Source of the DNA: Roseiarcus sp963833955
GTDB lineage: Bacteria > Pseudomonadota > Alphaproteobacteria > Rhizobiales > Beijerinckiaceae
Length of the DNA stretch: 64,000 nucleotides
Direction of reading: 5' to 3'
Assembly: GCA_963833955.1 (NCBI GenBank)
Contig: CAWHZY010000003.1
Coordinates: 62,001-126,000, forward strand
Each line of letters opens with the position of its first letter. Positions within the stretch are counted from its first letter, which is position 1. Both the position numbers and the translations under genes were made by a program. Below are positions 54,033-62,412 of the stretch, piece after piece. The notes below the pieces were generated by a model. That model worked only from the letters and a program-made list of their open reading frames with translations. It did no database searches and was not told the DNA's origin.

Positions 54033-54299
54033 TCAGGCAGGGGCCTTCTTGACCCACAGAGCGCACCAACCGGTCGGCGCGATGTCGCCGTCCACCATTT
54101 TGCAGCCATTGGGAGCGACGAAGAAGTTGCAGCCGTCGCACTGGTGGCCGTCCTTCGGCGTGGCCTGATAATGGACCGCGGTTTGCGCGATCTTGGCCTG
54201 CGCCTGGCCGCCCGTCAGCGCCAGCACGGGGGCGGCCCCGGCGGCGGCGAGAAGGACAGTGCGGCGGCTGACGCCGGATATGTTGCAGGTCTCGCGCAT
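54033..54299 (-). CDS. High-potential iron-sulfur protein (HiPIP), Tat-exported
   Basis: 88 residues from ATG 54299. Twin-arginine signal 'SRRTVLLAAAGAAPVLALTGG' then the small cluster-binding domain: 'CDGCNFFVAPNGC' and 'GWCALWV' give four cysteines spaced as in HiPIPs. It would carry one electron on a 4Fe-4S cluster at high potential in the periplasm, between cytochromes or to a terminal oxidase or reaction centre. A close paralog lies at 61119-61377 on the same strand, so this region is bracketed by HiPIPs. Confidence 0.9.
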   Translation of the reverse strand: MRETCNISGVSRRTVLLAAAGAAPVLALTGGQAQAKIAQTAVHYQATPKDGHQCDGCNFFVAPNGCKMVDGDIAPTGWCALWVKKAPA

Positions 54300-54440
54300 G
54301 AGCGCCTCCTCCGTCGATGACTCGTGCAGCCGGGCTCGCCGGGCGCGATTTAGAATGATTTTAAATTGGCGCGCAGTCAATCGTCCTTGCGTTCCGTCAA
54401 GCGGGCCATCCCGGAGCCAAGCCGTCTCGTCACCGCACGG

Positions 54441-54484
54441 CCTCGTCCTGAGGGTCGCGCGAAGCGCGGCGTCTCGAAGGACGC
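54441..54484. repeat. Intergenic repeat, second family, copy 1
   Basis: CCTCGTCCTGAGG ... GCGTCTCGAAGGACG; the same words occur at 55985-56069. This kind of palindromic repeat is typical of alphaproteobacterial intergenic DNA and is the main content of the gap 54300-54628. Confidence 0.6.
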
Positions 54485-54628
54485 TTGAGAAAGGGCAAAT
54501 TCCGCGGCGCCAGCGGGAGTATTCCCTTCGACAAGTCAGGGCGGGCTTTCGAGGCCCCGCTAAAGCAGGGCGCCTTGGGACATGAGGGCGGCGGGCACGC
54601 AAGAAGCGGGTCGCTTCAGGCGACGGTT

Positions 54629-55972
54629 TCAGCGAAAACTTCCGAGCATGCCGACGAAGTCATGGCCCAGCGCGTTCGATGTGCTCTGATGGCAGGCCAT
54701 GCAGCTCGACGGCGAATCCTGGAAATAGGTCTCGATCGTCGTGTTGACGAGGTTTTCATGGGGAGCGTCGGCTGACTGGTAATTCTCGCGCGGCGCGTCC
54801 GCCGCGAGCGGCTGCCCGGGGAAATAGGCGCCGTCGCTTTGCGGGCTCGGCGGCGTGGGAATCGTCGGCCATTGGCTGGCGACCAGCATGTAATGCTCCC
54901 ACACCGTCCCCTTGATCCCCGGCAGCGCCCAATAGGCCCGGTTCAGCGCCATGGTTTGGCCATGGATCGGATGACGGCGGATCACCTGCATGGGCCTGGG
55001 GTCGAGCTTGGGAGGATGATCCATGCTGACCGGCAGGGTGTCGGGCAAGCCGAACGTCGGCCAAAGGCCGAGCCTGGGCTTCGAAGCGTCGAAATAGGAA
55101 TAGGGCGCGCCTGCGTCTCGGGCGTCGGGCTCGCGCGCTTCGCCCTCGCCGGCCGGGGGCACGTTATCGATGTGCTCGAACGTGCCCCAGAGCCCTTGCG
55201 GCCGGTCCTTCGTCCGGATCACGATATGCAGGCCGACCAGCGCGACGTCGCTTTTCGAACAGACGGTATGGCCAGCGGCGAGCGTCTTGGCGACGTCGAC
55301 GACATTGGCGTTGTCCACGACGTAATAGCGCGCTCTCACCGCGGGCGTGTCCGCCGCGTTGAGAGGGCGCCACGCGGCTTTGACCGCGATCGAGCCCGCG
55401 GGCAGTTCCGCGGGGTCGGCCGGATCGGGCAGGGTCTGGCCCAGACTCCAGCCGTGAGCCGCGAGCGCATCGTATTCCGCTTCGTTGACGCGCGCCTCGT
55501 AGCGGGTATAGGCGCCGTTCTGCGCCACCAGCGGATTCGCCCCGATTCCGGGCGCGAAGGCGGACTGGTTGAAATCCATGAAGGGCGTGAAGGTCGCGAG
55601 CGTCTTGGCGCGATTGTCGGCAACCGTTCCGCAGGGGTTCGCCGCTTCATAAGTTCCCCAGGGTTTTGGCGCGATCGGACGCCCGTCGGAACCGACCTGG
55701 AACAGTTCGTAGCGCGCCTTGAAGGTCTCCCAGACGCGGGGCCCCGGATCGCCGAGCGTCTTCTCGCGGTCGGGTTCGCCGCGATGAGCAGGATCGGTCA
55801 GCGAGGGCCAGTTGAGCGCGATGAAGGCGCGCCAGGAGAAAGTGTCGAAGTCGGGATAGGGGTCGGGCTTGATCGCCGGCGCGTCCTCGATGCGGTCGGG
55901 GGAGACGGCCGGCGCCATGTCCTGAGCGGCGGCCGGGACGGGGAGAAGCGCGATCAGAGCTGCGAGAGCCAC
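54629..55972 (-). CDS. Secreted monoheme cytochrome c-like protein
   Basis: 447 residues from a GTG at 55972. An N-terminal hydrophobic run ('LAALIALLPVPAAAQ') looks like a signal peptide, so the protein is periplasmic. The single c-heme site 'SCMACHQST' lies about 20 residues from the C-terminus with 'GHDF' after it. The long preceding domain ('FSWRAFIALNWPSL', 'WGTYEAANPCG', 'VALVGLHIVIRTKDRPQGLWGTFEHIDN') belongs to a family seen in many proteobacteria without known function. The start is uncertain: no clear ribosome binding site, and a repeat element abuts it. Confidence 0.75.
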   Translation of the reverse strand: MALAALIALLPVPAAAQDMAPAVSPDRIEDAPAIKPDPYPDFDTFSWRAFIALNWPSLTDPAHRGEPDREKTLGDPGPRVWETFKARYELFQVGSDGRPIAPKPWGTYEAANPCGTVADNRAKTLATFTPFMDFNQSAFAPGIGANPLVAQNGAYTRYEARVNEAEYDALAAHGWSLGQTLPDPADPAELPAGSIAVKAAWRPLNAADTPAVRARYYVVDNANVVDVAKTLAAGHTVCSKSDVALVGLHIVIRTKDRPQGLWGTFEHIDNVPPAGEGEAREPDARDAGAPYSYFDASKPRLGLWPTFGLPDTLPVSMDHPPKLDPRPMQVIRRHPIHGQTMALNRAYWALPGIKGTVWEHYMLVASQWPTIPTPPSPQSDGAYFPGQPLAADAPRENYQSADAPHENLVNTTIETYFQDSPSSCMACHQSTSNALGHDFVGMLGSFR

Positions 55973-55984
55973 GCAGGGCAGAAC

Positions 55985-56069
55985 CCTCGCGTCTCGAACC
56001 TCATCCTGAGGAGCGAGGCGAAGCTTCGCGCACGAACCTCATCGAGGCGGAGCCTCGCGTCTCGAAGGG
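55985..56069. repeat. Intergenic repeat, second family, copy 2
   Basis: Contains 'CTCGCGTCTCGAACCTCATC' and 'CTCATCGAGGCGGAGCCTCG' arms with GCGTCTCGAAGG, repeated twice in inverted and direct arrangement. It may have invaded the 5' region of the monoheme protein gene. The rest of the gap 55973-56580 shows no gene that I can support. Confidence 0.6.
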
Positions 56070-56580
56070 CGCCCAAGGCGGCTGGGCGCGATCGGCGCAT
56101 GCCGGAGCGCCCTCCGAAGCCCCTTCGGGGCGCCTCGGGACGAGGGGTGAGATTGAGAAATAAAAAGGAAAGACCGGCGCGGCGTTTCCCACGGCTCCAC
56201 ATTCGCATTCAGGCCCGAGCGTTGACGCAAATCGGCCTCGCCGGCCACGGGGCCGGCGAGACGAAGGCATAATACCTCAAGCGGGACTTTTATTCGCGGG
56301 CTTGTGTCGGCGGGCCAGACTTCGCGCGCGCGCCGCCTGCTGTTCGCGAACGCGCGCCGGCGGCTTCGCGGCGACGCCAGGATGGGCGGCGGGGCGAGGA
56401 GCAGCGCCCGGGCCGCAGGCGCCGGAATGGGCGCGCCGCCGACATGTCGCCTCTCTTCTCGCCAGATTTGTGGAGCAGCGATGGCTTATCTATTGTTAGA
56501 CTTGCTCAGCGAATACGCACACCCTCGTCGCCTTTGGCCGCCTGTACCTCACGCCGGCGCCCAGGGCAGCGAAGGAAGCG

Positions 56581-56796
56581 ATGATCGAGGTTGATCTGAC
56601 AGCGGCGGCGTTCGAGTTGGTCCGCGAGGGCGTGATTGCGAAGTCGAGAAAACGCGGCGTCTACCGGGTGTTGATGCCAGAAAATCTGGCCGCCAAGCTG
56701 GACGGAGCCCGCCAGTCCGGCGAGGGCATGAGCGACGCGATCCTGCGCCTGGCCAGGGAGGCGAAGACCCCGGCGGGCCGGCATCCCTTTCGCTAG
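56581..56796 (+). CDS. Small conserved hypothetical protein (71 residues)
   Basis: ATG 56581 with AAGGAAG upstream. The product has a compact alpha/beta pattern ('MIEVDLTAAAFELVREGVIAK', 'GVYRVLMPENLAAKLDGARQ', 'GMSDAILRLARE') compatible with a small antitoxin-like or regulatory protein, but no toxin partner is adjacent. It is transcribed away from the Cyc2-like gene, which converges on it. Confidence 0.55.
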   Translation: MIEVDLTAAAFELVREGVIAKSRKRGVYRVLMPENLAAKLDGARQSGEGMSDAILRLAREAKTPAGRHPFR

Positions 56797-56911
56797 ACGT
56801 TCTCCGCCGCCACGCCGCCCGTGCGGCTGCGATAACGAAAACGCGGGTTTCACAATTTGCTCGACGCCCGCTTCAGTCGGCAGCCTTCTCGTCCTGGCCG
56901 CAAGCAATTGG

Positions 56912-58402
56912 TCAGAACGCAAACCACGCATAGGCGAACACGGAATTGTTGCCTTGCGCGTTGTGCGTGCCGCCCAGATACGAGCCGTCGAAATTGTTCG
57001 TGCCGCCGTAGACGCGCAGGTAGTCGGTGAACTGAAGGCCGAGCCGCACGTTCATTGTCGAGTAAGGGAGCGGCGGTGGCGCGCCGTGGCTGAAGGGTAG
57101 CCAGGCGAGGTCGAGAATGAGGCCGTCGCCGTTCGGGCTGCTGATGTAGCTGTTGTTGAACCCGCCGATGCTGGCGGGGGTGCAATTGACGTTATTGCCC
57201 GATCCGTAAAGGTTGCAGTCGCCGGATCCGGCGACGTTAAAATAGCCAAAGCCGATGCTGTAGGTGTGATCCCAGACGAATGACGCGTTGGCCTTGAAGC
57301 TGTTGAGCGTGTTGCTGAGGTTCGACGAACCCCCCAGCGCGTAGGTGGCGTTCAGCTTCTGCCATTCCACGATGTCCGTGAGCTTCACGGTCACGCTGTA
57401 TTGATCGCCGTCATACTGGTATTGCGAGTCGAAACCGACATCGAGAAAGTTGTCCGTTCCGTAGCCATATTGGCGGCCGGGGGTCATCTGCCCGTACATG
57501 CCAAAAGTGCCGACCATCAGGTAGTGCTGACCCCAGTGCGGCTCGAGCGCGAGGCGCCAGTAAGGCGCGACATTCGACAGCGCATCAGTCGTCGAGTTGC
57601 CGGTGTTGAAAGCCTGCAGCACGGGCACCGGAAGTCCCTTGTAGAACGTCATGTCGGCGTACAGCATGTCGTTCCAGAACACATACGCGCCTGCGCCGCC
57701 GACGATCTGGCCGTATCCGTTCTCGATGTGGGTCAAGGGCGGCCCGAAGGCGGGCGCGATGGTCGAGGAGATCTGCGGCCAGCCAAACGAAGGCGTCGTG
57801 TTCCAGGGGTCTTCCACGGTCGGCGTATTGTTGGCGTCGATGCCCCAGATCGTCTCTTTGCCGAACAGTTTGAGCGTATCGGCGTAACGGACGTCGGAGG
57901 CGTCGACAAACACGTTTCCCGAGTTGGTGGGATCGCCCGTTATCTGGATGAACGAACCCAGATTGCCGTAGAGCTGGCCGGCGAGGAACCCCGACACCTG
58001 TTGCGAGGCGAGGTTGTCGTTGGTGTGCAGTCCGGGCGCGGGCGGCGAATCCTGGTTCGACTGCGTATGGGTGAAGCCCGCCATGTACATGGCGGCGACC
58101 GGCGGCCCCTTCCAGTCGCCGCCGCCGGCCGTATAGCCGCCGATCTTGAAGCGGCGGCCAAAGGGGGTGAGTTCGGGAAAGGCGGTATGACAAGCCGAGC
58201 AAGGCTGTCCTGTCTGGCGGGCGTAGCTGGGCAGAGCTTCAGCGGGTCCGCCGCCGACCGCGAGAAATCCTGCCGCAGCGACGAGGAGCGCGACGAACCC
58301 GAGAACGAGCGCCGAGATCGTCGCGCCGATCCTGCCGCCCGCGATAACGCTGCTGTCCTTGGGGGTAGGCTTCTTCGATACCGCATTCTCTTGCCCCTTC
58401 AC
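56912..58402 (-). CDS. Fused cytochrome c-outer-membrane porin, Cyc2-like
   Basis: 496 residues. A long N-terminal hydrophobic segment (~27-52) is followed by 'LPSYARQTGQPCSACHTAF' with one c-heme site (Cys68, Cys71, His72) and 'PELTPFGRRFKIGGY'. The rest is Gly/Asn/Tyr/Thr-rich alternating beta text ('YWRLALEPHWGQHYLMVGTFGMYGQ') ending in phenylalanine ('YAWFAF'), as outer-membrane barrels do. One heme domain plus a barrel in one chain is the Cyc2 architecture, the outer-membrane Fe(II) oxidase of iron oxidisers; related proteins also occur in organisms not known to oxidise iron. Last gene of an operon with two diheme cytochromes, 21 bases after the second. Confidence 0.8.
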   Translation of the reverse strand: MKGQENAVSKKPTPKDSSVIAGGRIGATISALVLGFVALLVAAAGFLAVGGGPAEALPSYARQTGQPCSACHTAFPELTPFGRRFKIGGYTAGGGDWKGPPVAAMYMAGFTHTQSNQDSPPAPGLHTNDNLASQQVSGFLAGQLYGNLGSFIQITGDPTNSGNVFVDASDVRYADTLKLFGKETIWGIDANNTPTVEDPWNTTPSFGWPQISSTIAPAFGPPLTHIENGYGQIVGGAGAYVFWNDMLYADMTFYKGLPVPVLQAFNTGNSTTDALSNVAPYWRLALEPHWGQHYLMVGTFGMYGQMTPGRQYGYGTDNFLDVGFDSQYQYDGDQYSVTVKLTDIVEWQKLNATYALGGSSNLSNTLNSFKANASFVWDHTYSIGFGYFNVAGSGDCNLYGSGNNVNCTPASIGGFNNSYISSPNGDGLILDLAWLPFSHGAPPPLPYSTMNVRLGLQFTDYLRVYGGTNNFDGSYLGGTHNAQGNNSVFAYAWFAF

Positions 58403-58423
58403 AATTCGGACGAGCGCCTCAGC

Positions 58424-59035
58424 CTATTTCTCCGACAATTCGCCCCCGACAAAGCTCAGATATGACGCGAGGGCGGCGATTTGGTTCGGCGACAAAGACC
58501 GCGCCACTTTCGGCATCGATGTCCCCCAGGTGTCGCGGCCCTGGCTCCAGTCCTCGAGCCGACGCTTGAGATAGCCGTAAGAGAGCCCGCTCAGGCGCGG
58601 AATCTCGCGCACGCCCTGCGCTTCGGGACCATGGCATGCCTGGCAAGCCGCAATGTTCTCGTTGGGAACGCCGTTTTCAAATATGATCCGGCCCTCGGCG
58701 GCGAGTTCGCTGTCGCCGTCCTTCGCGGACTCGGGCGGAAGCGCAGAAAAATATTCGGCCAGATTGCGCGCGGTCGATGGATCGAGATGCGCGGTCGCGT
58801 ACCACATGTATTTCGTCGAAAGGAATTCGTCCCGCTTGTGGGTCGCAAAGGCTTCGAGCTCATTGGCCAGATAGTCTGCCCTCTGGCCGGCCAGTCGGGG
58901 GGCCATGGAAACGCCCTGCGCGGACGCTCCATGACACCAGGTGCAATTGCGAACCGGCAGATCATCCGCCAGAAGCGGTCCGCCGGTGGCGAGGGAAATG
59001 GCAAGGACCGCCAATTTCGTATGGGATCGCTTCAT
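58424..59035 (-). CDS. Periplasmic diheme cytochrome c (c4/c553-like)
   Basis: 203 residues from ATG 59035. Signal peptide (~1-23), then two c-type heme sites: 'CTWCHGASAQG' at residue 31 and 'CQACHGPEAQG' in the second half, each followed by a 'PRL.G' and a 'Y....L' helix as in cytochromes c4. The repeated half-domain structure is typical. It would shuttle electrons between the Cyc2-like porin and periplasmic or inner-membrane acceptors. It lies 59 bases after the first diheme gene and 21 bases before the porin gene. Confidence 0.9.
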   Translation of the reverse strand: MKRSHTKLAVLAISLATGGPLLADDLPVRNCTWCHGASAQGVSMAPRLAGQRADYLANELEAFATHKRDEFLSTKYMWYATAHLDPSTARNLAEYFSALPPESAKDGDSELAAEGRIIFENGVPNENIAACQACHGPEAQGVREIPRLSGLSYGYLKRRLEDWSQGRDTWGTSMPKVARSLSPNQIAALASYLSFVGGELSEK

Positions 59036-59094
59036 CAATCGAGGTCTCTTGCGTGGCGAATTCAGCCCGGTTGACGCAACAGAACGCCATGATC

Positions 59095-59745
59095 TTACCT
59101 GAGCGCGCTGACATATTCGGCGAGCGCCTGCACCTGTTTCGGGGTCAGATTCGCCACCGTCGGCCGCATGATCCAGGATATGTCCTGACGCCCGCCCTGG
59201 CCGCGTTCGCTGCTCCAGAGCGACAGGGTGCTGACCATGTACCAATAGAGCTGGCCGGCGAGACGGGGGATTTCGCGCTGCCCCTTGGCGTCAGGGCCGT
59301 GGCAAGCGGAACAGGCGGGAACATTCTGATCGGGCAAGCCATAGGTGAAGATCTCTTTCCCCAGAGCGACATCGCCTGTGGGCGCGCCGCCGACGGGGGG
59401 AGGATTCAAGGCGCTCATGCGCGCGGCCAAAGCGGGGAACGCGTCGGGCGTTATGCCGTGCGCCACATTGGCCATTACGAGGTTCAGCCGCCGACGCTCG
59501 ACGAAGGCCCGCAACTGATTTTCGATATATTGCGGCTGCTGCCCGGCGAGGCGCGGCATGGCGTAAAACCCACGAAAACCCTGGGCGGACGGACCATGAC
59601 AGGTCGTGCAATATTCGAATTTCGCTTCAATGCCGCCGCCCGTCGCGTGGACGTTTTGGGCTCCCGCCTGGGCCTGACCGGCCGTAGCCGCCAGAATAAA
59701 AGCCAGAGCCGAGGTCAACGCCACGCGCAGACGAATGGCTTTCAT
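59095..59745 (-). CDS. Periplasmic diheme cytochrome c (c4/c553-like)
   Basis: 216 residues with a clear signal peptide (cleavage near residue 27, 'GQAQA') and GGAGGCAGG upstream. Heme sites 'CTTCHGPSAQGFRG' (from Cys46) and 'CSACHGPDAKGQREIPRLAGQ' region. A mid-protein 'YIENQLRAFVERRRLN' helix is shared with the cytochrome at 60307-60969, so the two are close paralogs. First gene of the three-gene operon ending with the Cyc2-like protein. Confidence 0.92.
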   Translation of the reverse strand: MKAIRLRVALTSALAFILAATAGQAQAGAQNVHATGGGIEAKFEYCTTCHGPSAQGFRGFYAMPRLAGQQPQYIENQLRAFVERRRLNLVMANVAHGITPDAFPALAARMSALNPPPVGGAPTGDVALGKEIFTYGLPDQNVPACSACHGPDAKGQREIPRLAGQLYWYMVSTLSLWSSERGQGGRQDISWIMRPTVANLTPKQVQALAEYVSALR

Positions 59746-60306
59746 CTTGCCTGCCTCCCCGCCTGTTCTTTTTTTCGCCGCCCGGAATCGGCTCGCCGGC
59801 CGCGAACATTTCCGCCGGGCTTACAAGGCTCTCTTCGTGCGCCCGGTCGTTCGACAACATTCGCAGCACCGGCGCTGCCGCGGCTCAGCGACCGCTTTTT
59901 TCGACGACGATCGCCCTCGTTGCTCAACCGAGCGCCCCTCGCTGCGCGAACTGAAGGCATGCATGAGCGATTGCGCCCAGCTTGAATTCAGATCATTGTT
60001 GACACGGTTGACAAGAGAAGGAAAGGTCAAAATGCGCTTGGATGACAGAAATGGTCGCGTCGGATGACGACTGGAACATTGTAGCAGCGAAGCATAGACT
60101 TGCGGCATCTCAAGCAGCGCCAGTCAAATGAAGCCGAGCGGGCGCGACAACATTCGGCGCGGGTGTGTGGCAAGGCGAAAACCGCGTCTAAACTCTGTGG
60201 CGTCAGGATAAACACTCGTCCCGTTCGGAATTGGCCTTATCGTTCCCGACGAGCCGGAAGGGGCGCTCCTTCCGATAGGGGCGCGAAAATATTGGGGAGG
60301 ACGATC
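59746..60306. other. Divergent intergenic region between cytochrome operons
   Basis: Contains the promoters for the minus-strand cytochrome/Cyc2-like operon and the plus-strand cytochrome. Two TTGACA-like hexamers stand close together near 59999-60015 (GTTGACACGGTTGACAAG), possibly a -35 region or a direct-repeat binding site. No gene is supported; small frames here lack coding character. Confidence 0.4.
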
Positions 60307-60969
60307 ATGAAGCTTGTCCAGGCTCTCGCGCCGGCGGCTCTGTTCGCCGTTGTCTTCTGCGCCGGGGCCGACGCCGACGACAGCAAGACCGGCGCCCCTG
60401 CGCAGCCCGAAGCCGTTCCGGCGAAGGAATTCAAAGCCAAGGCGGGTTATTGTGAAACCTGTCATGGGCTGTCGGCGCGCGGCTTCATCGGGACGAATCC
60501 GATGCCCCGCCTCGCGGGCCAGCAGCCGGACTACATCAAGAACCAGTTGCAGGCCTTCATCGATCGCCGGCGGCTGAACCCCGTGATGGGCAATGTGGCC
60601 CATGTCCTCAGCCCCGGGATGGTCGACGCCCTCGCCACGCATTTCAAGGATCTCGACCCGCCGCCCTATGGCGGGGCTCCGAGAGACCTCATGTCCGAAG
60701 GAGAAAAAATCTATCATGAAGGCGTTCCCGGCGCGGAGGTTCCCGCCTGCGATTCGTGCCACGGCCAGGACGCCCATGGGATGGACCAGTTTCCGCGCCT
60801 GGCCGGCCAGCTCGACGGCTACCTGATCGCCAAGCTCCTGAACTGGCCCAAGGAGCGTGGGCAAGACCCGAAGAATCCGGACAATTCGGAGATCATGGGT
60901 CCGATCGCCGAAAAGCTGACCAAGGAGCAGATCGCCGCGGTCGCCGCTTATGTCAGCGACCTCAAGTGA
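60307..60969 (+). CDS. Periplasmic diheme cytochrome c (c4/c553-like)
   Basis: 220 residues from ATG 60307 with GGGGAGGA upstream. Signal peptide to about residue 23; heme sites 'CETCHGLSARGFIG' (from Cys49) and 'CDSCHGQDAHG'. It shares 'MPRLAGQQP.YI.NQL.AFI.RRRLN.VM.NVAH' with the cytochrome encoded at 59095-59745, so one arose by duplication and was placed divergently. It probably works as an alternative or additional carrier in the same electron route. Confidence 0.92.
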   Translation: MKLVQALAPAALFAVVFCAGADADDSKTGAPAQPEAVPAKEFKAKAGYCETCHGLSARGFIGTNPMPRLAGQQPDYIKNQLQAFIDRRRLNPVMGNVAHVLSPGMVDALATHFKDLDPPPYGGAPRDLMSEGEKIYHEGVPGAEVPACDSCHGQDAHGMDQFPRLAGQLDGYLIAKLLNWPKERGQDPKNPDNSEIMGPIAEKLTKEQIAAVAAYVSDLK

Positions 60970-61118
60970 TCTTGCGCAAAGACGCTGCATTCATCTGGCG
61001 TGCCTGACCTGTTTCATTGAAGGGCCTGTCGACCCCGGCGCGACCCCCTTGGGGGACGCTGCGGTCGAATTATCGGGCGGTTTCGCCTCTTCCCGTTACT
61101 TTCAACTCGATGCCGAAC

Positions 61119-61377
61119 TCATCCCTTCTTGACCCACAGCGCGCACCACCCTTGCGGTGAGATGGCGCCGTCCACGGTTTTGCATGCGTTTGGCGCCACG
61201 AACAGCTTGCAGCCGTCGCATTGCTTGCCGTCCTTGGGCGAGTCCTGGTAGCGCACGCCCGTCTGCGCGATTTTCGCTTCCGCACTGTCGCTCGATTAGC
61301 CCCAGCAGCGACGTGGCCGCCGCGGCAATAAGGACCATGCGGCGACTAACGGGTTGCAATTTGCTTGGATTGCCCAT
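61119..61377 (-). pseudogene. Second high-potential iron-sulfur protein (HiPIP), frameshifted
   Basis: From ATG 61377 the first frame gives 'MGNPSKLQPVSRRMVLIAAAATSLLGLIER', a Tat-type signal; at about 61288-61296 the coding moves one base and continues 'EAKIAQTGVRYQDSPKDGKQ', then 'CDGCKLFVAPNAC' and 'GWCALWVKKG' before the stop at 61119. The span is one base over a multiple of three and the corrected protein is 85 residues. It matches the HiPIP at 54033-54299 across its whole length. Confidence 0.85.
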
Positions 61378-61550
61378 TCTGGCTCCTCGACGCCTCACCG
61401 CATTGCCCACGCGTCGGGTTGAGCGGGCCGCTTCGGGGCAAAGTCGATCACAAAGCGCCGCAAACCTAATTGATCTGGATCAACCAGGGATCGATCGGCG
61501 CCCCTGCGCCGCTCGCTTTCGCGTCTCCTCTGTGATAGGCCGCGCCCATA

Positions 61551-62216
61551 ATGAGCGACATCTTTCAGGAAGTTGACGAGGAAGTCCGGCGCGACAAGGC
61601 GGCGGAATTCTGGAAGAAATACCAGAATCAGATCCTGGCCGCCGCCGTGCTGATCGTGCTCGCTTCGGCGGGCTTCCGCTATTGGCAATATGAGCGCGAA
61701 AGAGCGACGCAAGCGGCCGGCGACCAGTTTCAAGCGGCGCTGACCGCGCTCGAGGGCGGCAAGTTCGACGAAGCCAAGGCGGGTCTCGACAAGATCGCGA
61801 CCCAGGGGCCGAGCGGCTATCGGGCGCTTGCGCAAATGACCGTCGCCGGCGCCGAGGCGGCCAAGGACCCGCAGGGCGCGATCGGCGCCTTCGACGCCAT
61901 CTCCGGCGACGCCGCGATCGATCCGCTCCTGCGCGACACCGCGCGCTTGCGCGCCGCGCTCCTGCGGGTGGACATGCCCGCCGAGCAGCAGAAGGGCGAA
62001 GCGGCGCTGACCGCGCTTTCCGCCGCGGGCGGACCCTATCGGCGCCTCGCGGCGCTCGCGCTCGGCGCGCTCGCGCTCGAACGCAAGGACTATGACGACG
62101 CCTCGAAGCAATTCGATCTCGTGCTGGGCGATCCCGAAGTGTCGCCCGGCGAGCGGCAAGCGGCGAGCCAATGGCTCGGCCTCATCGCTTCGAACCGATC
62201 GGCGGCGGCGAAGTAG
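61551..62216 (+). CDS. Tetratricopeptide repeat-containing membrane-anchored protein (YfgM-like)
   Basis: 221 residues: a charged N-terminus ('MSDIFQEVDEEVRRDKAAEFWKKY'), one membrane span (~28-42, 'ILAAAVLIVLASAGF'), then TPR-like helices facing the periplasm. Proteins of this layout lie upstream of der in many alphaproteobacteria and resemble YfgM, an ancillary subunit of the SecYEG translocon and chaperone network. The bamB-like gene that often sits between it and der is not present here. Confidence 0.85.
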   Translation: MSDIFQEVDEEVRRDKAAEFWKKYQNQILAAAVLIVLASAGFRYWQYERERATQAAGDQFQAALTALEGGKFDEAKAGLDKIATQGPSGYRALAQMTVAGAEAAKDPQGAIGAFDAISGDAAIDPLLRDTARLRAALLRVDMPAEQQKGEAALTALSAAGGPYRRLAALALGALALERKDYDDASKQFDLVLGDPEVSPGERQAASQWLGLIASNRSAAAK

Positions 62217-62253
62217 CGCCAGGGCGGGATGCTTCAAGTCGACGCGATCGCAG

Positions 62254-62355
62254 CGTCATCGCGAGGACGCGAAGCGACGCAGGCGAATCCAGGGGCCGTG
62301 TAGCGCCCGACGTCCCCTGGATTGCCGCGTGCGCTGCGTCGCTTCGCAATGACGG
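62254..62355. repeat. REP-like imperfect palindrome upstream of der, copy D
   Basis: The left arm (CGTCATCGCGAGGACGCGAAG..., to ~62296) is complementary to the right arm (...GCTTCGCAATGACGG, from ~62318), meeting at CCAGGGG/CCCCTGG. It is the uninterrupted form of copy B at 35421-35550. As RNA it would form a large hairpin between the TPR gene and der. Confidence 0.75.
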
Positions 62356-62412
62356 ACGACGCGGTCGCGTCTACTGTAGCGCTGGGCTGCTTGGCCAACT
62401 GGCTGGAACGAT

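Noticed and set aside
54485..54775. Plus-strand ORF of 96 codons overlapping the end of the monoheme protein gene
   Set aside because: Overlaps a supported gene and a repeat element and has no coding signature.
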